Shown one piece after another: positions 34,953 through 43,200 of a stretch of DNA of 64,000 nt. Source of the stretch: Sphingomonas canadensis. Lineage in GTDB: Bacteria; Pseudomonadota; Alphaproteobacteria; Sphingomonadales; Sphingomonadaceae. Where the stretch lies: positions 30,306-94,305 of the forward strand of contig NZ_JAPDRA010000013.1 of the NCBI RefSeq assembly GCF_026013525.1. The letters are read 5' to 3'. Under the pieces are notes generated by a model. The model did no database searches, had not been told where the DNA came from, and was given only the letters and a program-made list of their open reading frames with translations. The stretch's first letter is position 1, and every line of letters begins with the position of its first letter. The position numbers and the translations under genes are program-made.

Positions 34953-36878
34953 ATGGAATTCAGGGAAACGGAAGCGGGTGTGAACGACAGCGTGGCCGAA
35001 ACCATTGCGGCTCCCAAGGCCGCCCGCACCGCCGCCAAGGCGAAGAAGCCGCGCGGCGATTCGCGCAGCATCGATCCGCGCCCCTATCCGATCGAGGTCG
35101 ATCACGGCCGCGACGCGCTGCTCACCGAATTCGGCAAGGATACGCTGAAGGACCGCTATCTGCTGCCGGGCGAAAGCTTCCAGGACCTGTTCGTCCGCGT
35201 CGCCTCCGCCTATGCGGACGATGCCGCGCACGCCCAGCGCATCTACGACTATATCTCGCAGCTCTGGTTCATGCCGGCCACGCCGGTGCTGTCGAACGGC
35301 GGCACGGGCCGGGGCCTGCCGATCTCCTGCTTCCTCAATTCGGTGCCGGACAGCCTGAACGGCATCGTCGATACCTGGAACGAGAATGTCTGGCTCGCCT
35401 CGCGCGGGGGCGGCATCGGCACCTATTGGGGCAGTGTCCGCGGCATCGGCGAGCCGGTGGGCCTGAACGGCAAGACCAGCGGCATCATCCCCTTCGTCCG
35501 CGTGATGGACAGCCTGACGCTGGCGATCTCGCAGGGCTCGCTGCGCCGCGGATCGGCCGCCTGCTATCTCGACATCTCCCATCCGGAGATCGAGGAGTTC
35601 CTGGAGATCCGCAAGCCCAGCGGCGATTTCAACCGCAAGGCGCTGAACCTGCACCACGGCGTGCTGATCCCCGACGCCTTCATGGAAGCGGTGCGCGAGG
35701 GCGGCGAATGGGAGCTGAAGTCGCCCAAGGACGGCAGCGTCCGCGGCAAGGTGGACGCGCGCGCGCTGTTCCAGAAGCTGGTCGAGACCCGGCTGGCGAC
35801 CGGCGAGCCCTATATCGTGTTCGCCGATCACGTGAACTCGAACATGCCCAAGCATCATCGCGACCTGGGCCTGAAGGTTTCGACGTCGAACCTCTGTTCG
35901 GAGATCACGCTGCCCACCGGCCGCGATCACCTGGGCAACGAGCGTACCGCGGTCTGCTGCCTCTCGTCGCTCAACCTCGAGACCTGGGACCAGTGGAAGG
36001 ACGCCAAGGGCTTCATCGAGGATGTGATGCGCTTCCTCGACAACGTGCTCCAGGATTACATCGACCGCGCCGAGCCGGGCATGGAGAAGGCCGCCTATTC
36101 GGCCAGCCGCGAACGTTCGGTCGGCCTGGGCGTGATGGGCTTCCACAGCTTCCTCCAGGCGCGCGGCCTGCCGTTCGAAGGCGCGATGGCGAAGAGCTGG
36201 AACAACCGCATCTTCAAGCACATCCGCGCCCAGGTGGACGAGGCGTCGATGCAGCTCGCGGTCGAGCGCGGGCCGTGCCCGGACGCGGCCGAGATGGGGG
36301 TGATGGAGCGGTTTAGCTGCAAGATGGCGATCGCGCCCACCGCGTCGATCAGCATCATCTGCGGCGGCACCAGCGCCTGCATCGAGCCGATCCCGGCCAA
36401 CATCTACACGCACAAGACGCTCAGCGGCTCCTGGTCGATCCGCAACCCCTATCTGGAGAAGCTGCTCATCGAGAAATCGAAGAACAGCGAGGCGGTGTGG
36501 AGCTCGATCCTCGAGCATGGCGGCTCGGTCCAGCATCTCGACTTCCTCAGCCAGGAGGAGAAGGACTGCTACAAGACCAGCTTCGAGATCGACCAGCGCT
36601 GGATCCTGGAGCTGGCCGGCGATCGCGCGCCCTATATCGATCAGGCGCAGTCGCTGAACCTGTTCATCCCGGCGGACGTGGAGAAGTGGGACCTGCTGAT
36701 GCTCCACTATCGCGCGTGGGAGCTGGGCATCAAATCGCTCTACTATCTGCGTTCCAAGTCGGTGCAGCGTGCCGGCTTCGCGGGCACGGGCGGCGTGGAG
36801 GCCGACAACACGATCGAGAAGCCCCAGTTCAACCTGGGCGAATCGACCGATTACGACGAATGCCTGGCCTGCCAGTGA
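34953..36878 (+). CDS. nrdA: Ribonucleoside-diphosphate reductase alpha subunit (class I)
   Basis: About 641 residues from ATG 34953. Reduces NDPs to dNDPs with the beta subunit encoded at 39752. Substrate and radical-site features: FMPATPVLSNGGTGRGLPISCFLNSVPD with the redox Cys, TSNLCSEITLP, RTAVCCLSSLNLE, MAIAPTASISIICGGTSACIEPI, the radical-transfer YYLRSKSVQ, and the C-terminal redox pair ECLACQ. No ATP-cone domain is present at the N-terminus, so activity-site allostery is absent or changed. Preceded by a leader with candidate CtrA, CcrM and NrdR sites. nrdB is 2.9 kb downstream after unrelated small genes. Confidence 0.95.
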   Translation: MEFRETEAGVNDSVAETIAAPKAARTAAKAKKPRGDSRSIDPRPYPIEVDHGRDALLTEFGKDTLKDRYLLPGESFQDLFVRVASAYADDAAHAQRIYDYISQLWFMPATPVLSNGGTGRGLPISCFLNSVPDSLNGIVDTWNENVWLASRGGGIGTYWGSVRGIGEPVGLNGKTSGIIPFVRVMDSLTLAISQGSLRRGSAACYLDISHPEIEEFLEIRKPSGDFNRKALNLHHGVLIPDAFMEAVREGGEWELKSPKDGSVRGKVDARALFQKLVETRLATGEPYIVFADHVNSNMPKHHRDLGLKVSTSNLCSEITLPTGRDHLGNERTAVCCLSSLNLETWDQWKDAKGFIEDVMRFLDNVLQDYIDRAEPGMEKAAYSASRERSVGLGVMGFHSFLQARGLPFEGAMAKSWNNRIFKHIRAQVDEASMQLAVERGPCPDAAEMGVMERFSCKMAIAPTASISIICGGTSACIEPIPANIYTHKTLSGSWSIRNPYLEKLLIEKSKNSEAVWSSILEHGGSVQHLDFLSQEEKDCYKTSFEIDQRWILELAGDRAPYIDQAQSLNLFIPADVEKWDLLMLHYRAWELGIKSLYYLRSKSVQRAGFAGTGGVEADNTIEKPQFNLGESTDYDECLACQ

Positions 36879-36897
36879 TGGCTGCCTCCCGCCTTCT

Positions 36898-36918
36898 CCC
36901 CTCCCCGCAAGGGAGGGG
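36898..36918. repeat. C/G-rich hairpin after nrdA
   Basis: CCCCTCCC / GGGAGGGG stem with 5-nt loop 20 bp after the nrdA stop; similar hairpins occur at 56800-56930. Could act in transcript termination or stability. Confidence 0.5.
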
Positions 36919-36939
36919 AAGTCTGCGCCGAGTTTCGCG

Positions 36940-37974
36940 ATGACCCCCGATCCCCACGCCGTTCGCGGCACGCGCCCGATGGTCGCGCCGGAAGTGGCGC
37001 CCGGGCTGGAGCTGTTCCCGACGCGCGACATCGATGCCGATATGCTGGCCGCGATCCGCGCTGCCGGGCCGCTGTTCCCGCCCCCGCCGTTGAGCGCGGA
37101 GGAGGCCGCCGTGCGCCGTGAGGAGCGGTTCGTTCCCGGCCCGGCGGGCGGCCCCGGCGTGCGCGTGCTGTTCTACACGCCCCCCGGGACGGCGGCCGCG
37201 CCGCGCCCGGCCTATCTGCACATGCATGGCGGCGGCTATATCCTCGGCAACGCGGATTTCAGCGACAAGTCGAACCGCGCCTTCGCCGCCGCGCTGGATG
37301 CGGTGGTGGTGTCGGTGGATTACCGGCTGGCGCCCGAAACGCGCTGGCCCGGCCCGGTGGAGGATTGCCACGCCGCGCTCGTCTGGCTCCACGGCGATGC
37401 CGATGCGCTGGGCGTCGATCGCGCGCGCATCGCGATCGGCGGGGAGAGCGCGGGCGGCGGGCTGGCGGCGATGCTGGCGCTGATGGCGCGCGATCGCGGC
37501 CAGGTGCCCGTCTGCTTCCAATATCTCGATTCGCCGATGCTCGACGATCGCACCGGATCGGCATCCGATCCGCACCCCTATGCCGGCGAGTTCATCTGGA
37601 CGGCGGCCAGCAACCGCTTCGGCTGGAGCGCGCTGCTGGGGTGTGCGGCGGGAAGCGATGCGGTGCCCGCGGGCGCCGTGCCCGCGCGCGTGGCGAATCT
37701 GGCCAGCCTGCCGCCCGCCTATATCGCGGTCGGCGCGCTCGATCTCTTCGTCGAGGAGGATATCGAATATGCCCGCCGCCTGATCCGCGCGGGCGTTCCG
37801 GCCGAGCTGCATGTCACGCCGGGCATCTATCACGGCTTCACGGTGGCCGGCCCGGATACGCCGCAGGCCCGCCGCCATATCGCCAGCGCACGGGCCGCGT
37901 TCGCGCGCGCCTTTGCGCCTGAGGCTGCGCCTGCCGTTATCGCTGCCGCTCCGGCGCTCGCCGAGCCGGCCTGA
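36940..37974 (+). CDS. Alpha/beta hydrolase (HSL/esterase family)
   Basis: About 344 residues from ATG 36940. Hormone-sensitive-lipase-type signature: oxyanion-hole YLHMHGGGYILGNADF, then VVSVDYRLAPETRWPGPVEDC, nucleophile motif IAIGGESAGGGLAAMLALMA (GESAG) and the C-terminal PGIYHGFTVAGPDTPQ with the catalytic His; acid is probably the Asp of YIAVGALDLFVEED. No signal peptide, so cytoplasmic esterase of unknown substrate. Not obviously linked to the flanking nrd genes. Confidence 0.88.
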   Translation: MTPDPHAVRGTRPMVAPEVAPGLELFPTRDIDADMLAAIRAAGPLFPPPPLSAEEAAVRREERFVPGPAGGPGVRVLFYTPPGTAAAPRPAYLHMHGGGYILGNADFSDKSNRAFAAALDAVVVSVDYRLAPETRWPGPVEDCHAALVWLHGDADALGVDRARIAIGGESAGGGLAAMLALMARDRGQVPVCFQYLDSPMLDDRTGSASDPHPYAGEFIWTAASNRFGWSALLGCAAGSDAVPAGAVPARVANLASLPPAYIAVGALDLFVEEDIEYARRLIRAGVPAELHVTPGIYHGFTVAGPDTPQARRHIASARAAFARAFAPEAAPAVIAAAPALAEPA

Positions 37975-38040
37975 GGGGGAGGAGGAGCCATGCCCCGCCG
38001 CCCCCGGACCGTCCCCGGCTTCCGCGCCGGAGCGCGCGCG

Positions 38041-38292
38041 TCAGCCTTCCGATTCCTCGGTCTCGAACAGCACCGCGTTCGCGGCCGTCGCGGTCAGGCG
38101 GACCTGCTCGCCCTCGATCTCGGCGACCAGGCCGAGCGGAACATAATGATTGTGCCCGGCATGGCTGCCCATGCCGCTGTCGGCCTTGGTCAGCTTCAGC
38201 CGGTGGTGCTCCACCTTGTCGACCGTGCCGATATGGACGCCGTCGGCGCCGATAACTTCCATGCCTTCGCGCACCTGGCTGGCGTGGCCCAT
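38041..38292 (-). CDS. DUF2171 domain protein
   Basis: 83 residues; MGHASQVREGMEVIGADGVHIGTVDKVEHHRLKLTKADS matches the PRC-barrel-like DUF2171 family, with a His-containing loop GSHAGHNHYVPLGLVAEIEGEQVRL. Small cytoplasmic protein of unknown function, often found singly in sphingomonads. Convergent with the hydrolase gene. Confidence 0.85.
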   Translation of the reverse strand: MGHASQVREGMEVIGADGVHIGTVDKVEHHRLKLTKADSGMGSHAGHNHYVPLGLVAEIEGEQVRLTATAANAVLFETEESEG

Positions 38293-38420
38293 CTTGAATC
38301 TCCTTTGTTCGCCTGCGGATGCAGGGTCTCTAGCAGCAGGCGGCGGCCCCGGTCATCGGGCAATATCCCTATGGCGCCGCGCGCCGGCGCCGCCATGCTT
38401 GCCGCGGGAGGCTCCCGTCC

Positions 38421-38759
38421 ATGCCACGCCTGAAGACCGCCGCCGCGATCGCCGCGCTGACGCTGCTCGCCGCCTGTGCGAAGCAGATGACGCCCGGCGC
38501 CGTCGCCCCGGGGGCTCCCGGCTTCCTGGAGGGGCTGTGGCACGGCTTCATCTTCCCGATCGCCTGGTTGTTCAGCCTCGTGCGGTCCGATGTCGCGGTC
38601 TATGCCGTGCCCAACAACGGCGGCTGGTATGATTTCGGCTATTTCCTGGGCGTCTGCGTGTTCGGCGTCGGCGCGCACCGCGGCCCGCGCGTGATCTATC
38701 GCGAGCGCGTGGTGCGCGAACGCGGCCCCCGCGGCCAGACCATCGAGCATGAGCCGTGA
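38421..38759 (+). CDS. Small lipoprotein
   Basis: 112 residues. Lipobox LTLLAAC near residue 19 after a hydrophobic signal (AAAIAALTLLAAC), so lipid-anchored to the membrane. A WHGFIFPIAWLFSLVR segment and a FGYFLGVCVFGVGA segment are membrane-associated; the tail RERVVRERGPRGQTIEHEP is charged. Function unknown. The stop overlaps the GTG start of the next gene, heading a run of four overlapping membrane genes up to nrdB. Confidence 0.7.
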   Translation: MPRLKTAAAIAALTLLAACAKQMTPGAVAPGAPGFLEGLWHGFIFPIAWLFSLVRSDVAVYAVPNNGGWYDFGYFLGVCVFGVGAHRGPRVIYRERVVRERGPRGQTIEHEP

Positions 38760-38974
38760 CGCGCGCGCTGGTCCTGATCGACGGCGCGGCGGCGCTGGTG
38801 GGCGGCACGGGGATCGCGATGCTGGCCCGGCCCGCCGCCGCCGCGCGCCTGATGCGGCTGCCGCAGGCGGAACAGTCCGCCTATATCGTGCGGATCGTCG
38901 GCGCGATGCTGATCGGCGCCGCGCTGTTCGCCGGCGGCTTCGCGACCGTCTTCGTGCTGACGGTGAACGCATGA
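38756..38974 (+). CDS. Small membrane protein (72 aa)
   Basis: GTG start at 38756 overlaps the preceding stop (GTGA). Two hydrophobic helices: ALVLIDGAAALVGGTGIAML and IVRIVGAMLIGAALFAGGFATVFVL. Function unknown. Its stop overlaps the ATG of the next gene (ATGA). Confidence 0.6.
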   Translation: MTRALVLIDGAAALVGGTGIAMLARPAAAARLMRLPQAEQSAYIVRIVGAMLIGAALFAGGFATVFVLTVNA

Positions 38975-39480
38975 GCGCGGCCGTGCCCGGCATCGTCCGC
39001 CGCTGGTCGCCGCTCCTGTTGTGGCCGGTATCGTGCGCGATTTTGTACGCGATCCTCGTCGCGATCTTCCGCACCCTAGCCGTGCCCGGCTTCGATCCCT
39101 GGCAACTGGCGATTTCAGCCGGATGGATCACCAACGCGGCATATGTCGCAACGGGGCTGGACCCGTTCAGGGCCGAGCATGGCGACATGCTGGAGGAGCC
39201 CGCGCCGTCGCGCCCGCGCCTGTTCGAAGGCCGGGCGGCGATGGCGGCCGTCTGCCTGCTCGCAGGGGCGTTCCATGCGTTGAGCGGCGTGGAGCCGGTC
39301 TGGGATCAGGTCTCCCCCTTCGTTCCCTGGCTGGCCGGCGCGATCGTCGCCACGCTTGCGCTCCACCAGCTTCTGTCGCCGCGGGGCGACGCCGATGGCC
39401 GCTTCTGGGAGCGGGGCTGGGCTATGCTCATGCTCGGCTGGGCGGCCTTCATCCTTATCCTGTGGGGCTTCCGCGCATGA
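38971..39480 (+). CDS. Membrane protein of unknown function (169 aa)
   Basis: ATG 38971. Four hydrophobic segments: WSPLLLWPVSCAILYAILVAI, AAMAAVCLLAGAFHALSG, FVPWLAGAIVATLALHQLL and AMLMLGWAAFILILWGF. I do not recognise the family. Start and stop overlap both neighbours, indicating translational coupling in a four-gene run. Confidence 0.6.
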   Translation: MSAAVPGIVRRWSPLLLWPVSCAILYAILVAIFRTLAVPGFDPWQLAISAGWITNAAYVATGLDPFRAEHGDMLEEPAPSRPRLFEGRAAMAAVCLLAGAFHALSGVEPVWDQVSPFVPWLAGAIVATLALHQLLSPRGDADGRFWERGWAMLMLGWAAFILILWGFRA

Positions 39481-39662
39481 CCGGCGGCACGCTCCTCATC
39501 CTGCTGCTGGGCATCATGCTGGCGGGCTTCGGCGCGCTGACGATGCGCCGTGCCGCACGCGGCGGCGCCCCCGCGGCGCGGCGGCGCGGCATCTATCTGA
39601 TGCTGACCGGCGACGTGCTGCTGATCGCCGCGGTGTTCCAGATCCTGCGGGGGGCGGCATGA
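39477..39662 (+). CDS. Small membrane protein (61 aa)
   Basis: ATG 39477 overlaps the previous stop. Two helices: LLILLLGIMLAGFGALTM and YLMLTGDVLLIAAVFQIL, with a basic loop RRAARGG...ARRR between. Function unknown; last of the overlapping run upstream of nrdB. Confidence 0.55.
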   Translation: MTGGTLLILLLGIMLAGFGALTMRRAARGGAPAARRRGIYLMLTGDVLLIAAVFQILRGAA

Positions 39663-39751
39663 TGCGCGCGCCCCGCCTCCGCCCCGTCCCGCGCCTCGCG
39701 CATGTGGCCGGCAATTCCCACATCACCGTTCTCGTCCTGGAGTAACCCCCC

Positions 39752-40807
39752 ATGCCCCTCCTCGAAGCCCGCAAGACCTACAAGCCGTTCGAATATCCCT
39801 GGGCGTTCGAATTCTGGAAGCGTCAGCAGCAGGTCCACTGGCTGCCCGAAGAGGTGCCGCTGGGCGAGGATTGCCGCGATTGGGCGCAAAAGCTGGACCA
39901 GGTGGAGCGCAACCTGCTCACCCAGATCTTCCGCTTCTTCACCCAGGCCGATGTCGAGGTGCAGGATTGCTACCACGAGAAATACGGCCGCGTGTTCAAG
40001 CCGACCGAGATCAAGATGATGCTCGCCGCCTTCTCCAACATGGAGACGGTGCATATCGCGGCGTACAGCCACCTGCTCGACACCATCGGCATGCCCGAGA
40101 GCGAATATGGCGCCTTCCTCGAATATAGCGAGATGAAGGACAAGCACGACTATCTGCAGCGCTTCGGCGTCGACACGGACGAGGATATCGCCAAGACGCT
40201 GGCGATGTTCGGCGGCTTTACCGAGGGGCTTCAGCTCTTCGCCAGCTTCGCGATGCTGATGAACTTCCCGCGCTTCAACAAGATGAAGGGCATGGGCCAG
40301 ATCGTGTCGTGGAGCGTCCGCGACGAGAGCCTGCATTGCGAAGGCATCACCCGGCTGTTCCACGCCTTCGTCAAGGAGCGCGATTGCCTCACCAAGACGG
40401 TGAAGGACGATATCATGGACGTGTGCCAGACGACCGTGCGGCTGGAGGACGCCTTCATCGACCTGGCGTTCGAGCAGGGCCCGGTGCCCGGCATGACGCC
40501 CAAGGAGATCAAGAAGTATATCCGCTACATCGCCGACTGGCGGCTGGGCCAGCTTGGCCTGAAGCCGATCTATATGATCGACGAACACCCGCTGCCCTGG
40601 CTCGCCCCGCTGCTGAACGGCGTGGAGCACGCCAATTTCTTCGAACAGCGCGCCACCGAATATTCGAAGGGCGCGACGCGGGGCAACTGGAACGAGGTGT
40701 GGGACAGCTTCGACAAGCGCCAGAAGGCGAAGGCCGGCCCGGCAGCGAACGAAGACGCCGGCGGCGAGGGGGATATGTTCAAGGCTGCTGGGGTTGCGGC
40801 GGAGTGA
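39752..40807 (+). CDS. nrdB: Ribonucleoside-diphosphate reductase beta subunit (class I)
   Basis: About 351 residues. Supplies the di-iron tyrosyl radical to NrdA. Metal-ligand regions include FFTQADVEVQDCYHE (Glu ligand), FSNMETVHIAAYSHLLD (Glu and His), and SVRDESLHCEGITRLFHAF (Glu and His); the C-terminus DMFKAAGVAAE is the NrdA-docking tail. A 22-27 nt gap and a small ribosome site separate it from the short membrane gene upstream. Immediately followed (26 bp) by the AT-rich FRG gene. Confidence 0.95.
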   Translation: MPLLEARKTYKPFEYPWAFEFWKRQQQVHWLPEEVPLGEDCRDWAQKLDQVERNLLTQIFRFFTQADVEVQDCYHEKYGRVFKPTEIKMMLAAFSNMETVHIAAYSHLLDTIGMPESEYGAFLEYSEMKDKHDYLQRFGVDTDEDIAKTLAMFGGFTEGLQLFASFAMLMNFPRFNKMKGMGQIVSWSVRDESLHCEGITRLFHAFVKERDCLTKTVKDDIMDVCQTTVRLEDAFIDLAFEQGPVPGMTPKEIKKYIRYIADWRLGQLGLKPIYMIDEHPLPWLAPLLNGVEHANFFEQRATEYSKGATRGNWNEVWDSFDKRQKAKAGPAANEDAGGEGDMFKAAGVAAE

Positions 40808-40833
40808 ATAATTGTTAACAACGGAGAGAGGCG

Positions 40834-41679
40834 ATGACGGCAATCGGAACTCCCGAAAGTCCTATTAAAAGTGTGGGCGAATTCGTTGATTGCCTCTCTC
40901 AAATAGAAAAATTCGATGATAGTTTTATATTTTACCGTGGACACGCGGACATGCATTGGGATCTGCTCCCAAGCATAATGCGGTGCCGTGACAATATCGC
41001 AGATAATGAACATAACATAATAAGAGAAATAATTTCTAAATATCCATATGATTTTGATCAAGAATATACTACATTTGATCGTTTGGCTAGGCTGCAACAT
41101 TATGGCATAAGCACAAGATTATTAGATATAACAAAAAGTCCTCTTGTTGCTCTGTACTTTGCAACTGAAAACATTGGCACGAAAAACGAGCCAAATGGCG
41201 CGGTTTTGGCATTAGGAACGCCAGCCTCTCGTAGGAAATTCTTTGACAGCGACACGGTTAGCTGCATGTCTAACCTCGCATATCTTTCTTCTACCGAAAA
41301 GAAAATCCTAGCAGAAACAAAATCCAGAACAATAGCCGAATTTAACGAGCTTAAGCCCGCAAGAAGATTGCTACAGTTTATAAAAGCGGAGAAGCCATAC
41401 TTTGATTCTTCTATAATTAAGATGGACCTTCACTTCCCGTTGATTGTTATACCTAAATTACGAAACCCAAGAATTGTAGCACAGCATGGCTGTTTTATGA
41501 TATTTGGCTTAGACAAAAAAATACCATCCGAGCGAAAAGGAAATACAAGCAAAATAATTGTTTCCGGGGATCACAAGCAGAAAATAAGAAATGAACTAGA
41601 TGATCTCGGAATTAATATGCCCGCACTATTTCCGGAAATAGATAAACTTTCGTCTCACATTATGGCAAATTACGCATGA
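40834..41679 (+). CDS. FRG domain protein, horizontally acquired
   Basis: About 281 residues, with GGAGAGAGG ahead of ATG 40834. FRG family motifs: DSFIFYRGHADMHWDLLPSI near residue 30 and RLARLQHYGISTRLLDITKSPLVALYFATEN near residues 85-115, which hold the F-R-G and H-Y-G/T-R-L-L-D residues of the domain. FRG domains are frequent in phage-defence loci and are thought to be RNase-like or nucleotide-binding; activity is not established. The gene is strongly AT-rich (Ile/Lys/Asn-rich, A/T at third positions), unlike everything around it, so it was acquired recently from a low-GC donor. Confidence 0.85.
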   Translation: MTAIGTPESPIKSVGEFVDCLSQIEKFDDSFIFYRGHADMHWDLLPSIMRCRDNIADNEHNIIREIISKYPYDFDQEYTTFDRLARLQHYGISTRLLDITKSPLVALYFATENIGTKNEPNGAVLALGTPASRRKFFDSDTVSCMSNLAYLSSTEKKILAETKSRTIAEFNELKPARRLLQFIKAEKPYFDSSIIKMDLHFPLIVIPKLRNPRIVAQHGCFMIFGLDKKIPSERKGNTSKIIVSGDHKQKIRNELDDLGINMPALFPEIDKLSSHIMANYA

Positions 41680-41730
41680 TGGGAAACGCAAATGCCATCG
41701 GGGCCGAGTTTAACTCATCCCTATATTGCC

Positions 41731-41892
41731 TTAAATCGTAGGAATTCGGGAAATTGCGGCGGCAGATGCGGCACCCCATGAGTTGGGCCGGTGCTGTCGC
41801 CGCGCATGCACCACCGTCAGTATATCACCCTCGGTCTCCGACGCGATCGTATAAACGCACATAGGGTGGCCCCAAGATCGAGGATCACCCGA
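41731..41892 (-). pseudogene. ParE/RelE-like toxin C-terminal remnant
   Basis: A short frame on the - strand reads GHPMCVYTIASETEGDILTVVHARRQHRP, which matches the last strands of ParE-type toxins (IxILRVLHARRD pattern). It has no start codon and no N-terminal half. It overlaps the stop of the 78-aa gene upstream. Probably a decayed toxin-antitoxin toxin. Confidence 0.4.
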
Positions 41893-42121
41893 TCAGCCGA
41901 TAGGTCCCGCGATCGTCGATGAACTCCAGTGCGCCGCGATCGCGCATCTCCTGCAGTTCACGGCTAAGCGTCCTCTCAGGTGTCGCTCCCGTGGATAATG
42001 TATCGCTGATGATGCGATCGAGTTCCGCCTCTATCAGCGACTGCCGGGTGAAAACCGGGTCTCCCGTCGCGGCAACATGCCGCCGCACCGCCTCTTCGAC
42101 AGCGGTTGTCCAGTCGATCAT
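41885..42121 (-). CDS. Small winged-HTH protein (78 aa)
   Basis: 78 residues: VEEAVRRHVAATGDPVFTRQSLIEAELDRII, then TLSRELQEMRDRGALEFIDDRGTYRLIG, a winged-helix pattern like the C-terminal DNA-binding domain of some type II/IIM restriction endonucleases (DpnI-like). Could be a regulator or a restriction-enzyme remnant. The only ribosome-binding candidate is a run of 12 G (on the - strand) 7 nt before its ATG, so translation may depend on tract length. Confidence 0.55.
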   Translation of the reverse strand: MIDWTTAVEEAVRRHVAATGDPVFTRQSLIEAELDRIISDTLSTGATPERTLSRELQEMRDRGALEFIDDRGTYRLIG

Positions 42122-42128
42122 TCAGCAG

Positions 42129-42140
42129 CCCCCCCCCCCC
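42129..42140. repeat. Poly-C tract (12 nt), poly-G on the - strand
   Basis: Twelve C in a row on + strand, ending the leader of the 78-aa gene on the - strand, 7 nt before its start codon. Long G/C homopolymers slip during replication and are typical contingency sites. Confidence 0.75.
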
Positions 42141-42247
42141 GATCGGAACAGCGTCCGCTTTGGACAATAATCCGCGCCATCGGCACCCGAATCCAGCCCA
42201 TCTATCGCATACCTGGCACGCGCCACACTCAGGGACAAAGAGAAGCT

Positions 42248-42436
42248 ATGCGAGTTACCTATATCTGCCGCGATTGTGGCGGGAAAACCGTTACGCGGGA
42301 TGCTTGGGCCGCGTGGGACGAACGAACCCAGGATTGGGTGCTCGGCGCGGCATTTGACTATGCCTATTGTCACGATTGCGAAAATGAAACGAAGCTCAAG
42401 GAAGTGGCACTGGCCGATACCTCGGAGAATCGCTGA
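42248..42436 (+). CDS. Small zinc-ribbon-like protein (62 aa), copy 1
   Basis: MRVTYICRDCGGKTVTRDAWAAWD starts with a Cys-x2-Cys pair, and a second pair (CHDC) occurs near residue 41 after WVLGAAFDYAYCHDCE; four cysteines fit a zinc ribbon. A close relative with the same architecture is encoded at 47948. Function unknown; soluble. Confidence 0.7.
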   Translation: MRVTYICRDCGGKTVTRDAWAAWDERTQDWVLGAAFDYAYCHDCENETKLKEVALADTSENR

Positions 42437-42590
42437 GACGGCGAAGGCGCGTGATGGGCGCGCGCCCCTCGCCAACGCCCCCCCGCCGCGTGCTCCGGCC
42501 GCGTCAGGATGCCGATACTCTTCCTTGCGCCCCTCGCGCCATCCTCTTGAATTTTATCTTGGCTTTGGCTTTGCTGCGTACCCTAATTGT

Positions 42591-42600
42591 GGGGGGGGGG
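42591..42600. repeat. Poly-G tract (10 nt)
   Basis: Ten G in a row ending 2 nt before ATG 42603, acting as or masking the ribosome-binding site of the lipoprotein gene. Confidence 0.75.
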
Positions 42601-42602
42601 TA

Positions 42603-43148
42603 ATGGCTGTGAAATTACGCGCGCTGGCGAGTGCTGTTATTCTATTGTTTGCTTCCGGATGCGCTACTGGCTATTCCACGAAGAATAGCGGAATCGGTTT
42701 ATTCGGCGGCCAGAAAATCGAGCGAATCGATAAAAACAGCTGGCTGATCGTAGCGATAGCCAACGGTTTTTCGCGCCACAACGCAGGACAGAACATCGCG
42801 CTGTATAAGGCGGCACTGATCACACGCGCCGCGGGATATGAGTACTTCCAGATATACTCGTTCGAAATATTCTCGATCGGCAATTTGGAAGGGCAAACCG
42901 GCACGATGAAAATTCATACGGTCAACAATCCGTTCGCGCCGTTCGAATGCGAGGCCTGGCGGTTCCGGCCGAATTGCCGGGTCCTGAACGCCGAGCGCAC
43001 GATGAAGAGATACGGTGCGTTGATCGGCCGGAGCCCAGAGCAAGGCGCGGAGGAAGTGGCAAAGCTGCGCGAGCAGCACGGGCTGCCCGACGCAGAGAAC
43101 CTCGCTCCGCCGGAAAACCGGGGACCGCCCTCGCAATCCACGACCTGA
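42603..43148 (+). CDS. CC0125/CC1285-type lipoprotein
   Basis: About 181 residues from ATG 42603. Lipobox LLFASGC near residue 17 after a short signal peptide. The domain reads KIERIDKNSWLIVAIANGFSRHNAGQNIALYKAALITRAAGYEYFQI, matching the pattern of the CC0125/CC1285 lipoprotein family of alphaproteobacteria. Likely periplasm-facing. Translation may be tuned by the poly-G tract immediately upstream. Confidence 0.75.
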   Translation: MAVKLRALASAVILLFASGCATGYSTKNSGIGLFGGQKIERIDKNSWLIVAIANGFSRHNAGQNIALYKAALITRAAGYEYFQIYSFEIFSIGNLEGQTGTMKIHTVNNPFAPFECEAWRFRPNCRVLNAERTMKRYGALIGRSPEQGAEEVAKLREQHGLPDAENLAPPENRGPPSQSTT

Positions 43149-43200
43149 AGCCGCCGCCCCCCTCGCCAACGCCCCCGCCCCGCGCTACGGCTGCGTTACG

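Noticed and set aside
34713..37031. 772-codon frame on the - strand
   Set aside because: Antisense of nrdA; no family pattern.
39659..39745. 28-codon ORF between the last small membrane gene and nrdB
   Set aside because: Overlaps the previous stop but has no membrane or domain pattern; likely leader sequence of nrdB.
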